Below are positions 15,637 through 23,566 of a DNA stretch of 64,000 nt, piece by piece (position 1 is the first letter of the stretch; each line of letters opens with the position of its first letter). The stretch comes from a virus. The notes beneath the pieces were generated by a model that saw only the letters and a program-made list of their open reading frames with translations, did not search any database and was not told the DNA's origin. A program made the translations under genes and the position numbers. The DNA lies in IMG/VR virus record IMGVR_UViG_3300044911_002208, positions 62,001 to 126,000 of that record. One strand, written 5' to 3'.

Positions 15637-16607
15637 TCCCTCTCAAGATCTAAAGTTACGCAATGGAATCCACCACTCAATGTTCTTTGCTGCCTCATAG
15701 GAAGCATAGCACACTCAATCCCATATCTTTCCAATACCTTTCTAGTAGGATGTTGATGTTCTTCCAAAACAACTAACTCATGACTAACACTAAGCAAATT
15801 CATATTGGACCAAGGTGATGCATGATTATAACCTGGATAGTAACCAGTGTCTACAGGTTCTGGGCACCAAATTATTTCCCACTCGTTAAATGGTTCTGGT
15901 AGATCATCTTTATCTTTTATTCTACTTGGATTTGCCAGTAAAAGACCTTCTCTCAAAAATGCAATAGTAGTATCAATATGAACATATGAATAAACATTTT
16001 GAAGAAGATTTACTTGAACTTCTCCATTGTAGTGTTCATCTAAAAGTGATTGTAAATATTTTGCTCCTGCAATATTTCCACTATTTGATACAAGATACAA
16101 AATCTCATTGTTTGCCCGAATTATGTTAGCAGCATCAAATGCTGGTGTTATTTCAGTTAATGCAAGAATATCTGGATCACCAACACATTCTTCATTATAG
16201 AGATCATCAAAATAGCAACATGGCATTTCAACCACATCGGTTAGATGGTGTGAATAAGATCTCCAATTACCTAGTCTAGACCTTAATGGCATGGGTGTTG
16301 CTAATGCAACTTCACCATGAACAAATACACAATCTCTTGGGCAATAGTTGTAGTAATCAGTTTTTTCTCTTTTTGGTCTCAAAACTTCTACATCTTGAGA
16401 TTTTAAAAAATTTACAAGTATTTCTAAATCTTCATTTGCTTCTTGAATTACTTGATCTGGATATGGTCCAACTTTTACTGTGGAGGTATCTTTTAAATCC
16501 GCATAGTTAATTGTCCTTAAACTTTTATCAACTGGAGGAACTACTGCATAGTCAGCCACACCGACTATAATTTTTTTTAATTTTCCCCACTCATTTGTAC
16601 TATACAT
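15633..16607 (-). CDS. Amidinotransferase (AGAT/StrB-like), 324 aa
   Basis: The signature residues of the glycine/inosamine-phosphate amidinotransferase family are present: NEWGKLKKIIVG at the start, CPRDCVFVHG (residues 89-98), catalytic Asp158 in PAFDAAN, His210 in YVHIDTT and the nucleophile Cys316 in SGGFHCVTLD. Family members move the amidino group of arginine to an amine, making guanidino compounds such as guanidinoacetate or guanidino-inositol in streptomycin synthesis. Here it lies between six glycosyltransferases and a sugar dehydrogenase, which suggests an amino-sugar acceptor. That is inference. It is somewhat shorter than animal AGAT but has the complete triad. Confidence 0.85.
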   Translation of the reverse strand: MYSTNEWGKLKKIIVGVADYAVVPPVDKSLRTINYADLKDTSTVKVGPYPDQVIQEANEDLEILVNFLKSQDVEVLRPKREKTDYYNYCPRDCVFVHGEVALATPMPLRSRLGNWRSYSHHLTDVVEMPCCYFDDLYNEECVGDPDILALTEITPAFDAANIIRANNEILYLVSNSGNIAGAKYLQSLLDEHYNGEVQVNLLQNVYSYVHIDTTIAFLREGLLLANPSRIKDKDDLPEPFNEWEIIWCPEPVDTGYYPGYNHASPWSNMNLLSVSHELVVLEEHQHPTRKVLERYGIECAMLPMRQQRTLSGGFHCVTLDLERE

Positions 16608-16637
16608 TTAAATAAAGACATTATAATCATTTTTTAT

Positions 16638-17456
16638 CTAATAGTCAACCGTACTAATAACCATTTCTTGATCATTTGGTTTTCCATAGGTAAAAAATTC
16701 ATCTAGATTATACTTCATACTTCTCTTCATCCACCAATAATAGTATGCGGCTCTAGATTTAACATGATGTCTTCTTTCTATTTGTATATCACTTTCAGTG
16801 CTACCTAGATCAACATTTGTAGTTATTAATGGAATAGAGTACGTTCTGCCAGTATGTCCCATAAAGTAATCTACAGAAGTAGAACAAACTTTAAAATTAT
16901 AATCAGCAATTAATTTATCTAAACTATATTTGTCTTCACCGACACAATGCAATCGCAATATTTTTTTAGCATACTCTCTAGTAATCATAATAGGACCAAA
17001 ATAACTATGTCTCAATTTAGGATGTAAAAAGAATGGAATAAATTCTTTTGATTCAAATCCCAATTGAATACAATCCCAATCATATGGCAATCTTGACATC
17101 AAGTAATCCCAATCAAAATGCCAATATTGTATCAAGTTTAAATCATAATCATCTTCCATTAAAATGACATATTCATCACTAGAATTATTAACCCAATCTT
17201 TTAAAAGTTCTAAGTGTGTTATTGCATTACCAACAACATATGATGATAGATTTTTTATGCTCCCATCAATAACTTTATTTGCCCAAGATTCAGATTCAGA
17301 TGCTAAGTATTTTGAAGAAGATACTCTAGTGTAATCTTTTATTCTCCAAAAATCAAACTGGGACTCCATATATTTTTTTCTATCAGATCTATTATCCAAA
17401 TTTACATAATAGATGTGTGGCAGTCCTTTTAGTTTGTTTGACAAATTAATGTTCAT
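16638..17456 (-). CDS. GT25-like glycosyltransferase, paralogue 1
   Basis: One of six tandem related genes. The N-terminal block IYYVNLDNRSDRKKYME resembles the LINLDRS-x-R motif of glycosyltransferase family 25 (LPS galactosyltransferase type). An acidic metal-site motif ILMEDDYDLN follows, then the conserved core PYDWDCIQLGFE, HCVGEDKYSL and YFMGHTGRTYSIPL. It ends with the shared LDEFFTYGKPNDQEM block. A 272-aa soluble enzyme is expected. It shares an exact 89-bp stretch with paralogue 4. It is probably used to build or attach a glycan late in infection; donor and acceptor are unknown. Confidence 0.82.
   Translation of the reverse strand: MNINLSNKLKGLPHIYYVNLDNRSDRKKYMESQFDFWRIKDYTRVSSSKYLASESESWANKVIDGSIKNLSSYVVGNAITHLELLKDWVNNSSDEYVILMEDDYDLNLIQYWHFDWDYLMSRLPYDWDCIQLGFESKEFIPFFLHPKLRHSYFGPIMITREYAKKILRLHCVGEDKYSLDKLIADYNFKVCSTSVDYFMGHTGRTYSIPLITTNVDLGSTESDIQIERRHHVKSRAAYYYWWMKRSMKYNLDEFFTYGKPNDQEMVISTVDY
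17071..17159. repeat. 89-bp exact repeat, copy 1 (in paralogue 1)
   Basis: Base-for-base identical to 19610-19698 in the paralogue 4 gene, direct orientation, offset 2539. It encodes the segment from the acidic metal-site motif to the YDWD core. The flanks diverge at once. Confidence 0.95.
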
Positions 17457-17464
17457 AATTTTAA

Positions 17465-18265
17465 TTATTTTTTACGAAGTTTTTTTACCATTCCAATATC
17501 ATTATATTTTCCATAAGTAAATATCTCATCCAAATTAAATTTGCCACTTTCTCGCTTCCACCATTCATGATATGCATTTTTACAAATGTAAACTAAAACA
17601 TACTTTTTAGTATTCTTGTCAAAAAATTCTGGTTTATTAGGGAATAGTGGCATTGAGTATGTATTGCCATTATGTCCAATAAAATAATCAACTGTTCCAG
17701 ATTGTCCACTGAAATACATATTTGCAATATAATTATTCAACTTATATTGATCTCCAACACAATGCAATTTAACTATTTTTTTAACATAGTGTCTATTGAG
17801 AAGTGATGGACCAAAAGTACTAGAAGGAAGTATTGGATGTAAATAAAATGGTATATACTGAGAATTTTCAAATCCAAGTTGAATACAATCCCAATCATAA
17901 GGAAGTCTGGATTTTAAATAATTCCAATCAAATTTCCAGTATTCAATTAAATCAAAATCAATAGTATCTTTTGTTATAATTAATTCTGGTTCATCAGTTT
18001 CTTCTAACCATCTTTTTAAAAATTCCAATACAGTAATTGCATATCCAGCAATATTTGGAGTTAATTTATAATTCTCAACATCAATAATCAAATTTTTCCA
18101 ATCTTCATAATTTTTAGAAGTATATTTTGATGCTGAAACTTTTTCATAATTAGCAACTTTCAAATTACCAAGATTTCTGTCCATATGGTAATTTCTATTT
18201 TTATGCTCATCATAATTAAAATAATATACTTTTGGTATTCCGAATAACTTATTACTTAAATCCAT
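17465..18265 (-). CDS. GT25-like glycosyltransferase, paralogue 2 (altered acidic motif)
   Basis: This has the same architecture as its neighbours: KVYYFNYDEHKNRNYHMDR at the N-terminus, SRLPYDWDCIQLGFEN in the core, DYFIGHNGNTYSMPLF, and LDEIFTYGKYNDIGM at the end. The acidic pair seen as MEDDYD in paralogues 1, 3 and 4 is here TKDTID, so metal binding and catalysis may be changed or lost. The N-terminal LDxRxDR motif is also degenerate (YDEHKNR). It overlaps the paralogue 3 gene by 14 bases. It could be a non-catalytic partner or a divergent enzyme. Confidence 0.78.
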   Translation of the reverse strand: MDLSNKLFGIPKVYYFNYDEHKNRNYHMDRNLGNLKVANYEKVSASKYTSKNYEDWKNLIIDVENYKLTPNIAGYAITVLEFLKRWLEETDEPELIITKDTIDFDLIEYWKFDWNYLKSRLPYDWDCIQLGFENSQYIPFYLHPILPSSTFGPSLLNRHYVKKIVKLHCVGDQYKLNNYIANMYFSGQSGTVDYFIGHNGNTYSMPLFPNKPEFFDKNTKKYVLVYICKNAYHEWWKRESGKFNLDEIFTYGKYNDIGMVKKLRKK

Positions 18266-19157
18266 ATTCTTTCAAAAATTTTTCTCTACATACTTTGGTC
18301 TTTTCTTCAAAATATTTAGTGTCACAATATTCTAGATTTCTTTCCATAATTTTATCATTTACCTTTCCATAAGTAAAAAAATCATCTAAAGTGAATTTGT
18401 CTCTATCATTTTGCCACCAATCATAATAAGAATCATAGCACATTTGAAAGTAAGACTTTGGTATCCATTTATCCTTATAATACCAAAAACTAAAATAAGG
18501 ATTTAAAGCGATTAAAGGAATTGAATACGTTCTTCCAGATTGACACATAAAATATTCTAAAGAACCTGCAGCATTTTTATAATTTCTTCTATCTCTCCAA
18601 TGACAATTGGAAATGTTAAAATCAAATCTATATTTAAATCCTTCAGAATGAAGTCTTAAAAGTTTTTCTACATATTCTCTTTTAAATAAACATGGTCCAA
18701 ATGAATAATCTTCTTTTACTGGATGAAGGTAAAATGATATTACATTTGAAGTCTCAAATCCCAATTGAATACAATCCCAATCATAAGGCAATTTAGACAT
18801 CAAATAATTCCAATCAAAATGCCAATATTCGATTAAACTTAAATCATAATCATCTTCCATTACAAGAATATATTCTTCGTCTGTATCATGTAACCACCTT
18901 TTAAATAACTCAAAATGCATCATTGCTGGGGCATAAAGTCTTTGATCGGTATCACTTTTGTCACCAGTTACCTTATTTGTAGTCCAATCGTCATAATTCC
19001 ATATAGAATATATGTTAGATGACATTCTAGTATATTCTATACCCCAACGATCAAATTGGGTTTCCATGTACTTTTTACGATCAGTTTTTTGATCGAGATT
19101 AAAATAATATACATGGGGGAATCCCCTTAATTTATTTTCTAGGTCTATAGTTTCCAT
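18252..19157 (-). CDS. GT25-like glycosyltransferase, paralogue 3
   Basis: At 301 aa this is the longest of the six. It keeps the full motif set: HVYYFNLDQKTDRKKYMETQ, ILVMEDDYDLSLIEYWHFDW, SKLPYDWDCIQLGFET and YFMCQSGRTYSIPLIALNP. The common end block FTLDDFFTYGKVNDK is followed by a 30-residue basic tail (KYFEEKTKVCREKFLKEYGF) absent from the others. It overlaps paralogue 4 by 26 bases and paralogue 2 by 14. With MEDDYD intact it is expected to be active, with unknown sugar specificity. Confidence 0.82.
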   Translation of the reverse strand: METIDLENKLRGFPHVYYFNLDQKTDRKKYMETQFDRWGIEYTRMSSNIYSIWNYDDWTTNKVTGDKSDTDQRLYAPAMMHFELFKRWLHDTDEEYILVMEDDYDLSLIEYWHFDWNYLMSKLPYDWDCIQLGFETSNVISFYLHPVKEDYSFGPCLFKREYVEKLLRLHSEGFKYRFDFNISNCHWRDRRNYKNAAGSLEYFMCQSGRTYSIPLIALNPYFSFWYYKDKWIPKSYFQMCYDSYYDWWQNDRDKFTLDDFFTYGKVNDKIMERNLEYCDTKYFEEKTKVCREKFLKEYGFK

Positions 19158-19986
19158 ATTTATTTTGATCCAATATCATCTTACGGTCATATTTTTTACC
19201 ATAAGTAAAAAAATCATCTAAGGTAAATTTATCTCTTTCATTTTGCCACCAATAATAATATGTATTTCTAGCCATTACATCCCCATTATTTCTATAGAGT
19301 TTTTGAAGTAGACTATTATTTTCGAAACTACCGAATGTTGGATTTATTGTTATTAAAGGTATAGAATAGGTTTTTCCACAGTGGCATATAAAATAATCTA
19401 CCGTTCCAGAACCACATCCACCTTCTTCTGCATTCCAGGCACCATTGGATATTGTATTAATTAACTTGTACTTATCACCGACACAGTGTAATGAGATTAA
19501 TTTATAAACATAATCTCTACTAAGTAAACATGGACCAAAATCATGAGAGGTTGCCATCGGATGAAGATAAAAAGGTATCCCTATTGGATTTTCAAATCCT
19601 AGTTGCAAGCAATCCCAATCATATGGCAATCTTGACATCAAGTAATCCCAATCAAAATGCCAATATTGTATCAAGTTTAAATCATAATCATCTTCCATCA
19701 ACAGAACATATGGATCTGTTGTTTCTTCATACCATTTCTTCAAAAATTCCAAATGAGATATTGCATTAGCTGCAATTGGAACTAATAACTTATAATTTTT
19801 TACATCAATAATTAAATGATTCCATTCTTTATTTTTTGATGCTAAGTATTTTGTTCCAGATATTCTTTGATAGGTTATGCCCCACCTATCAAATTGTTTT
19901 TCCATATATTTTTTTCTATCAGTTCTATTATCCAAATTAAAATAATAGACTTTCGGCATATTTTTTAATTTGTTCTTTAAATCCAT
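19132..19986 (-). CDS. GT25-like glycosyltransferase, paralogue 4
   Basis: The motifs are KVYYFNLDNRTDRKKYMEKQ, LLMEDDYDLNLIQYWHFDWD, SRLPYDWDCLQLGFEN, DYFICHCGKTYSIPLITINP and FTLDDFFTYGKKYDR. The metal-site motif is intact. An 89-bp segment covering MEDDYD to YDWD is identical in DNA to paralogue 1, although the two genes are otherwise clearly diverged, a sign of recent recombination. It overlaps the genes on both sides, as expected for one translationally coupled operon. Confidence 0.82.
   Translation of the reverse strand: MDLKNKLKNMPKVYYFNLDNRTDRKKYMEKQFDRWGITYQRISGTKYLASKNKEWNHLIIDVKNYKLLVPIAANAISHLEFLKKWYEETTDPYVLLMEDDYDLNLIQYWHFDWDYLMSRLPYDWDCLQLGFENPIGIPFYLHPMATSHDFGPCLLSRDYVYKLISLHCVGDKYKLINTISNGAWNAEEGGCGSGTVDYFICHCGKTYSIPLITINPTFGSFENNSLLQKLYRNNGDVMARNTYYYWWQNERDKFTLDDFFTYGKKYDRKMILDQNKYGNYRPRK
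19610..19698. repeat. 89-bp exact repeat, copy 2 (in paralogue 4)
   Basis: Identical to 17071-17159. The corresponding part of paralogue 3 (near 18773-18861) differs at many positions, so this is not simply strong family conservation. Confidence 0.95.
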
Positions 19987-20840
19987 AACATTATTTTTTC
20001 AACTTTATCCATATATACTTGTTTTTCTTTTACGTCAAAAAGAACTTCCATTTTCCAATCATATCTTTTATTGTATGAGAAAAATTCTTGCATGGAAAAT
20101 TCTTTAGACTTTATTTTCCACCAAAACTCAATAGATTCCGAAGAAAGTTTACATAAAATATCTTCCAATTCTTTAGGTTCACCAAAATATTTTAGACTCA
20201 AATAAAATACGGGCAATGTATAGGTTATACCCAAATCAAATAAAAATGATTCTAGAGATCCATACTTATATTCTGGTAGTTTTAAATTTCTAGTATTAAC
20301 AAAAAATTTAAACTTATCATCAACATAATGAAGTTGTTTAATTTTTTTAGCAAATTGTCGTGTTATCATATAACAATACACACCCTTAGTATCATCGTCT
20401 TTTGGTTTTAGGTGCATATTAATAGTTCTATTACTATAAAAGAATAGATGCACACAATCCCAATTATATGGAAGATTTTTATATAGAGTTTCCCAATCAA
20501 ACATCCAAGTATCTATTGAGTTAATATCAATAATATCATCCATTATTATACAATATTCTTCATCCCCATTATCATACCAATCAATTATTGTTTTTAAATG
20601 ATTGATAGTTTTAGATATTTCCTCTGGAGTTTGTAAAATATTATCATCTAAAATTAAATCTTCCCATTCATGATAATTGGTTGGAGTATATCTACTTGTA
20701 GGAATTCTTTCGTATCGTTCTATTCCCCATTTTTCAAAACATGATTCTATATAATTTCCCCTATCTGGTCTAGAATCCGCATTCAAATAAAAAACTTTGG
20801 GAAATCCTATTGTTTTTAATTTATTTAATTCTATATTCAT
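19977..20840 (-). CDS. GT25-like glycosyltransferase, paralogue 5 (divergent)
   Basis: This is a more distant member: KVFYLNADSRPDRGNYIES at the N-terminus, IIMDDIIDINSIDTWMFDWE in place of MEDDYD, NLPYNWDCVHLFF in the core, and FSMQEFFSYNKRYDWKM at the end. The acidic motif retains one DD pair and could still bind a metal. With paralogue 6 it forms a second subgroup (PYNWDC and MFDWE instead of PYDWDC and HFDW). It overlaps paralogue 4 by 10 bases. Confidence 0.78.
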   Translation of the reverse strand: MNIELNKLKTIGFPKVFYLNADSRPDRGNYIESCFEKWGIERYERIPTSRYTPTNYHEWEDLILDDNILQTPEEISKTINHLKTIIDWYDNGDEEYCIIMDDIIDINSIDTWMFDWETLYKNLPYNWDCVHLFFYSNRTINMHLKPKDDDTKGVYCYMITRQFAKKIKQLHYVDDKFKFFVNTRNLKLPEYKYGSLESFLFDLGITYTLPVFYLSLKYFGEPKELEDILCKLSSESIEFWWKIKSKEFSMQEFFSYNKRYDWKMEVLFDVKEKQVYMDKVEKIMLWI

Positions 20841-21715
20841 TTTGGAAGTACCTTTCTGTTAAATTTAGGAATAGGAACGATCATTTTTCTATGGATTGAA
20901 CCACCGTAACTTAAAATATCTTCCGCTTTATATTTTGAACTTTCATTCTCCCACCATCTTCTCACACATGTACTAGCAAGTATATCATGAATTTTATTAT
21001 GATATATGCTTATTACTGGATCATAGTCTTCATCAGTTTCATCTTCCTGCAATTTGTTATCGGGAGTTTGAGAAAGTCTTTGATTCAAACACAAAATTGG
21101 TAAACTATAACTTACACCAATTTGATATAATAGAAAATCATCACTACTATAACACTCTTTAGGAACACTTACATCTTTTAAATTATTTTTAAGTTTGAAT
21201 GAATTATCTGGTTGCAAGTGCAATTTAATTAATTTTTCTGCGTACCATCTATTAATCATATAACAAGCAGCAGATGAGCTTCCATAACTTCTTTTATGTA
21301 AGTGCATACGCATTTCTTCATTATGACAATGATAAAATTGAACACAATCCCAATTATATGGCAAACTTTTTACAATTGTTTCCCAATCAAACATCCAATA
21401 ATCAATTAATTCTAAACTGAGATCATCTTGCATTATTATACAAGTTTCTGATATACCAGAATTATACCAATCAATTATTGTAGTAAACTGATTCATTACG
21501 ATAGATGCATCAGATTTAGCCAATAACATCAAATCTAATCTATGCCCCCATTCATCAATTTTAGATGTAGCAAATCGAGATGCTGATATTCTAGTATAAT
21601 CTGTTATACCTCTTTCTTTAAATTGCCCTTCCATATATTCCTTTCTATCTGTTCTGTGATCCAGATTTAGGTAAAATATTGGAGGTAATCCTTTTAATTT
21701 ATTATCTAAATTCAT
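20837..21715 (-). CDS. GT25-like glycosyltransferase, paralogue 6 (divergent)
   Basis: The motifs are PIFYLNLDHRTDRKEYMEGQ, CIIMQDDLSLELIDYWMFDW, SLPYNWDCVQFYH and ISYSLPIL-like VSYSLPILCLN, with a shortened end block AEDILSYGGSIHRKM. The N-terminal nucleotide-binding motif is intact and the acidic motif is QDD. It groups with paralogue 5. It overlaps paralogue 5 by four bases (ATGA) and the aminotransferase stop by four bases, so it is in the middle of the coupled operon. Function as for the other members; specificity probably differs. Confidence 0.78.
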   Translation of the reverse strand: MNLDNKLKGLPPIFYLNLDHRTDRKEYMEGQFKERGITDYTRISASRFATSKIDEWGHRLDLMLLAKSDASIVMNQFTTIIDWYNSGISETCIIMQDDLSLELIDYWMFDWETIVKSLPYNWDCVQFYHCHNEEMRMHLHKRSYGSSSAACYMINRWYAEKLIKLHLQPDNSFKLKNNLKDVSVPKECYSSDDFLLYQIGVSYSLPILCLNQRLSQTPDNKLQEDETDEDYDPVISIYHNKIHDILASTCVRRWWENESSKYKAEDILSYGGSIHRKMIVPIPKFNRKVLPK

Positions 21716-22314
21716 AATTTTTTAAATACATCCATACTAGGTAAAAATGGATAATTAAGATAACTCCATCTTTTTGGTTTCATAGAAGATACTTCTTCAA
21801 ACTTATGTATACCAGTTTCAGCAGTTTCTGGTGTCATGTAGTAGTGATATCCTATTGTTTTAATGTTCTGTTCTCCCCATGGTTTATCAGATTCTCTACC
21901 ATCATAAACCATTTTTTTAAGATCAGTATAAGCATCATAATTGTCTAATAGTATCATGCCACCTTTACCAAGATTTAAATGTTTTTTATACTGAAAACTT
22001 AAACACATATATGTTTTTGGTATATATCCATTCCGTTCCCAAAAAACAGCCGCATCTATTATATTTGTATTCCAAATGTAATAATGATCATGCCAGGTAT
22101 AATTTTTTTTCCAAGACCATTTTAAATTAAGTTTTTCTGCAGTAAATGGAATTGAAATGTACGTTTGTTCTGGAATTTCAATATTGTCATACTTTTCATA
22201 TCTTAAACACAATTCTATAGCATGGGTACAACAATCAGTTGCAACTGCATATGGTGATCCAAAAAAGTTTGCTATTAATTCTTCTAATTTCTTTACGGTA
22301 TCGAAACTATTCAT
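21712..22314 (-). CDS. Short DegT/DnrJ/EryC1-type aminotransferase, 200 aa
   Basis: PLP-dependent sugar aminotransferase family. Visible features are FFGSPYAVATDCCTHAIELC (cofactor phosphate region), the Pro-rich PEQTYISIPF, Asp87 in IIDAAVFWE (pyridine-nitrogen ligand) and SFQYKKHLNLGKGG, whose K111 is placed as the Schiff-base lysine. Family members are usually 360-400 aa. This one is about half that length and lacks most of the C-terminal domain, so it may be a minimal enzyme or work with a partner. It would make an amino sugar, a plausible acceptor for the amidinotransferase. It overlaps genes on both sides by four bases. Confidence 0.78.
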   Translation of the reverse strand: MNSFDTVKKLEELIANFFGSPYAVATDCCTHAIELCLRYEKYDNIEIPEQTYISIPFTAEKLNLKWSWKKNYTWHDHYYIWNTNIIDAAVFWERNGYIPKTYMCLSFQYKKHLNLGKGGMILLDNYDAYTDLKKMVYDGRESDKPWGEQNIKTIGYHYYMTPETAETGIHKFEEVSSMKPKRWSYLNYPFLPSMDVFKKL

Positions 22315-23036
22315 AGTGCATTATTGTATAAATCAAAATCAATTTTATATAATTTATTAAATTCTTCAGGATCATTTTTTACATAAACTTCATACATTTT
22401 TTTACATACACTTATATAATTTGGTATAAAATATTTTGAACTCCTTAATTGTGGAATTTTAAGTGGGATATATTTTTCACGCATAAATTCATTTTTTAAA
22501 GAACACCTAATAACATCATTAATTTTAAATTCCATATCAGAATCCATTTTTACACAAATAAGATTTCCATTATTTTCTAAACATAATCTTAAAAACAAAT
22601 GTTGTGGTGCGGTATGCTCATCAAAAACATATTTTTTATTTTTAAGTTGTTCAATAACATAATTAATTGGAGGTCTATATCTACACATAAATTCATTCAA
22701 TCCAGACATCCATCTAGAAATTGGATCTCTAACTGCAGTAAAAAATGTATATTCTTTTTGGACCAAAAGTTTAGCAAATTCTTCAGATTTTGGAATATCA
22801 TCCATTTTTACAAAATATGGTTTTTGATCTCTTAGTGCAGTAGTTATTGATGTACTCGCACACTTATCAATATGCATGTAAATAAGATAATTTTTTACAT
22901 CCATATAACAGTTAACAAAACCCTCTTTGTGTATTACTTCTCCAGGTATACCTTTTTTCAATTTAAATGTAAAGGTTGAGCAGTAATTAGGATAATTTTT
23001 TACTAACTCATCTATAACGGCTCTTCTTTCATCCAT
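22311..23036 (-). CDS. Sulfotransferase-family protein, 241 aa
   Basis: The two PAPS-binding motifs of the carbohydrate sulfotransferase type are visible: YMHIDKCASTSIT (5'-phosphosulfate loop, residues 53-65) and TAVRDPISRWMSGLNEFM (3'-phosphate motif, residues 100-117). Such enzymes transfer sulfate from PAPS to sugar hydroxyls. I take the ATG at 23036 (MDERRAVIDEL); the frame opens further up only with TTG. It overlaps the oxygenase by 8 bases and the aminotransferase by 4. In context it would sulfate the glycan made by the neighbouring transferases; the acceptor is not shown. Confidence 0.83.
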   Translation of the reverse strand: MDERRAVIDELVKNYPNYCSTFTFKLKKGIPGEVIHKEGFVNCYMDVKNYLIYMHIDKCASTSITTALRDQKPYFVKMDDIPKSEEFAKLLVQKEYTFFTAVRDPISRWMSGLNEFMCRYRPPINYVIEQLKNKKYVFDEHTAPQHLFLRLCLENNGNLICVKMDSDMEFKINDVIRCSLKNEFMREKYIPLKIPQLRSSKYFIPNYISVCKKMYEVYVKNDPEEFNKLYKIDFDLYNNAL

Positions 23037-23559
23037 GATCAATAGTTCCAGTTATCTGCATTGTATATCTATTTTCTCTTCCAATATTAGCAGCAATGTG
23101 TGGTGTTTCTCCAGTCCACATGTAGTAATCTCCAGATTTCCATTGTATCACTGGATTATCATTCAATTCAAAATAATGCCCAGATTTCCAATCATCCAAA
23201 AATACTAATACTCTACAAATATTATTCACATCATCTATTTTAAATATTTTTTTATAATTCAAATATGCATCTTTATGTTCTGGCATTATTGTTCCTGGAG
23301 GCATACGATATAGAGAGCAAGAAATATTATAAATTTTTAATTGATTTTTTATTTCATCAAGTACTAAATTACACCAATCAGGTAGACCTCTATATTCTTC
23401 ACGAATAAATCCAGTATAATTTACATACAAATGCCCAAGATTTTTCCACCTCTCAACAGTTTCATCATCCCTAAATTGCCTTCTTCCAGGATAATCTATA
23501 TTTTTAAAATCCCCAATTAAATTACTATCTATTTTACCAGTAATAAATTTATCTTCCAT
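23029..23559 (-). CDS. 2OG-Fe(II) oxygenase / aspartyl-hydroxylase-like protein, 176 aa
   Basis: A double-stranded beta-helix protein with the iron facial triad H95-x-D97 (MPEHKDAYLNY) and H154 (ETPHIAANIG), and Arg in RENRYTMQITG positioned to bind 2-oxoglutarate. Family members hydroxylate amino-acid side chains, sugars or bases. The start MEDKFITGKID (23559) is the first ATG; upstream codons are only TTG. It lies between a glycosyltransferase-like gene and a sulfotransferase, so a sugar or peptide substrate linked to glycan decoration is inferred. Confidence in the fold is good, in the substrate nil. Confidence 0.8.
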   Translation of the reverse strand: MEDKFITGKIDSNLIGDFKNIDYPGRRQFRDDETVERWKNLGHLYVNYTGFIREEYRGLPDWCNLVLDEIKNQLKIYNISCSLYRMPPGTIMPEHKDAYLNYKKIFKIDDVNNICRVLVFLDDWKSGHYFELNDNPVIQWKSGDYYMWTGETPHIAANIGRENRYTMQITGTIDHG

Positions 23560-23566
23560 AATATAT

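Noticed and set aside
17436-17443. TTGACA-like sequence on the plus strand near 17440 and 44268
   Set aside because: Both are on the strand opposite to the local genes and have no -10 partner leading into an open frame.
16638-21715. Possible CRISPR-like or mobile-element repeat array because of recurring similar blocks
   Set aside because: The blocks are periodic at gene length and in frame, and are explained by six paralogous coding genes. No spacers, terminal inverted repeats or transposase are present.
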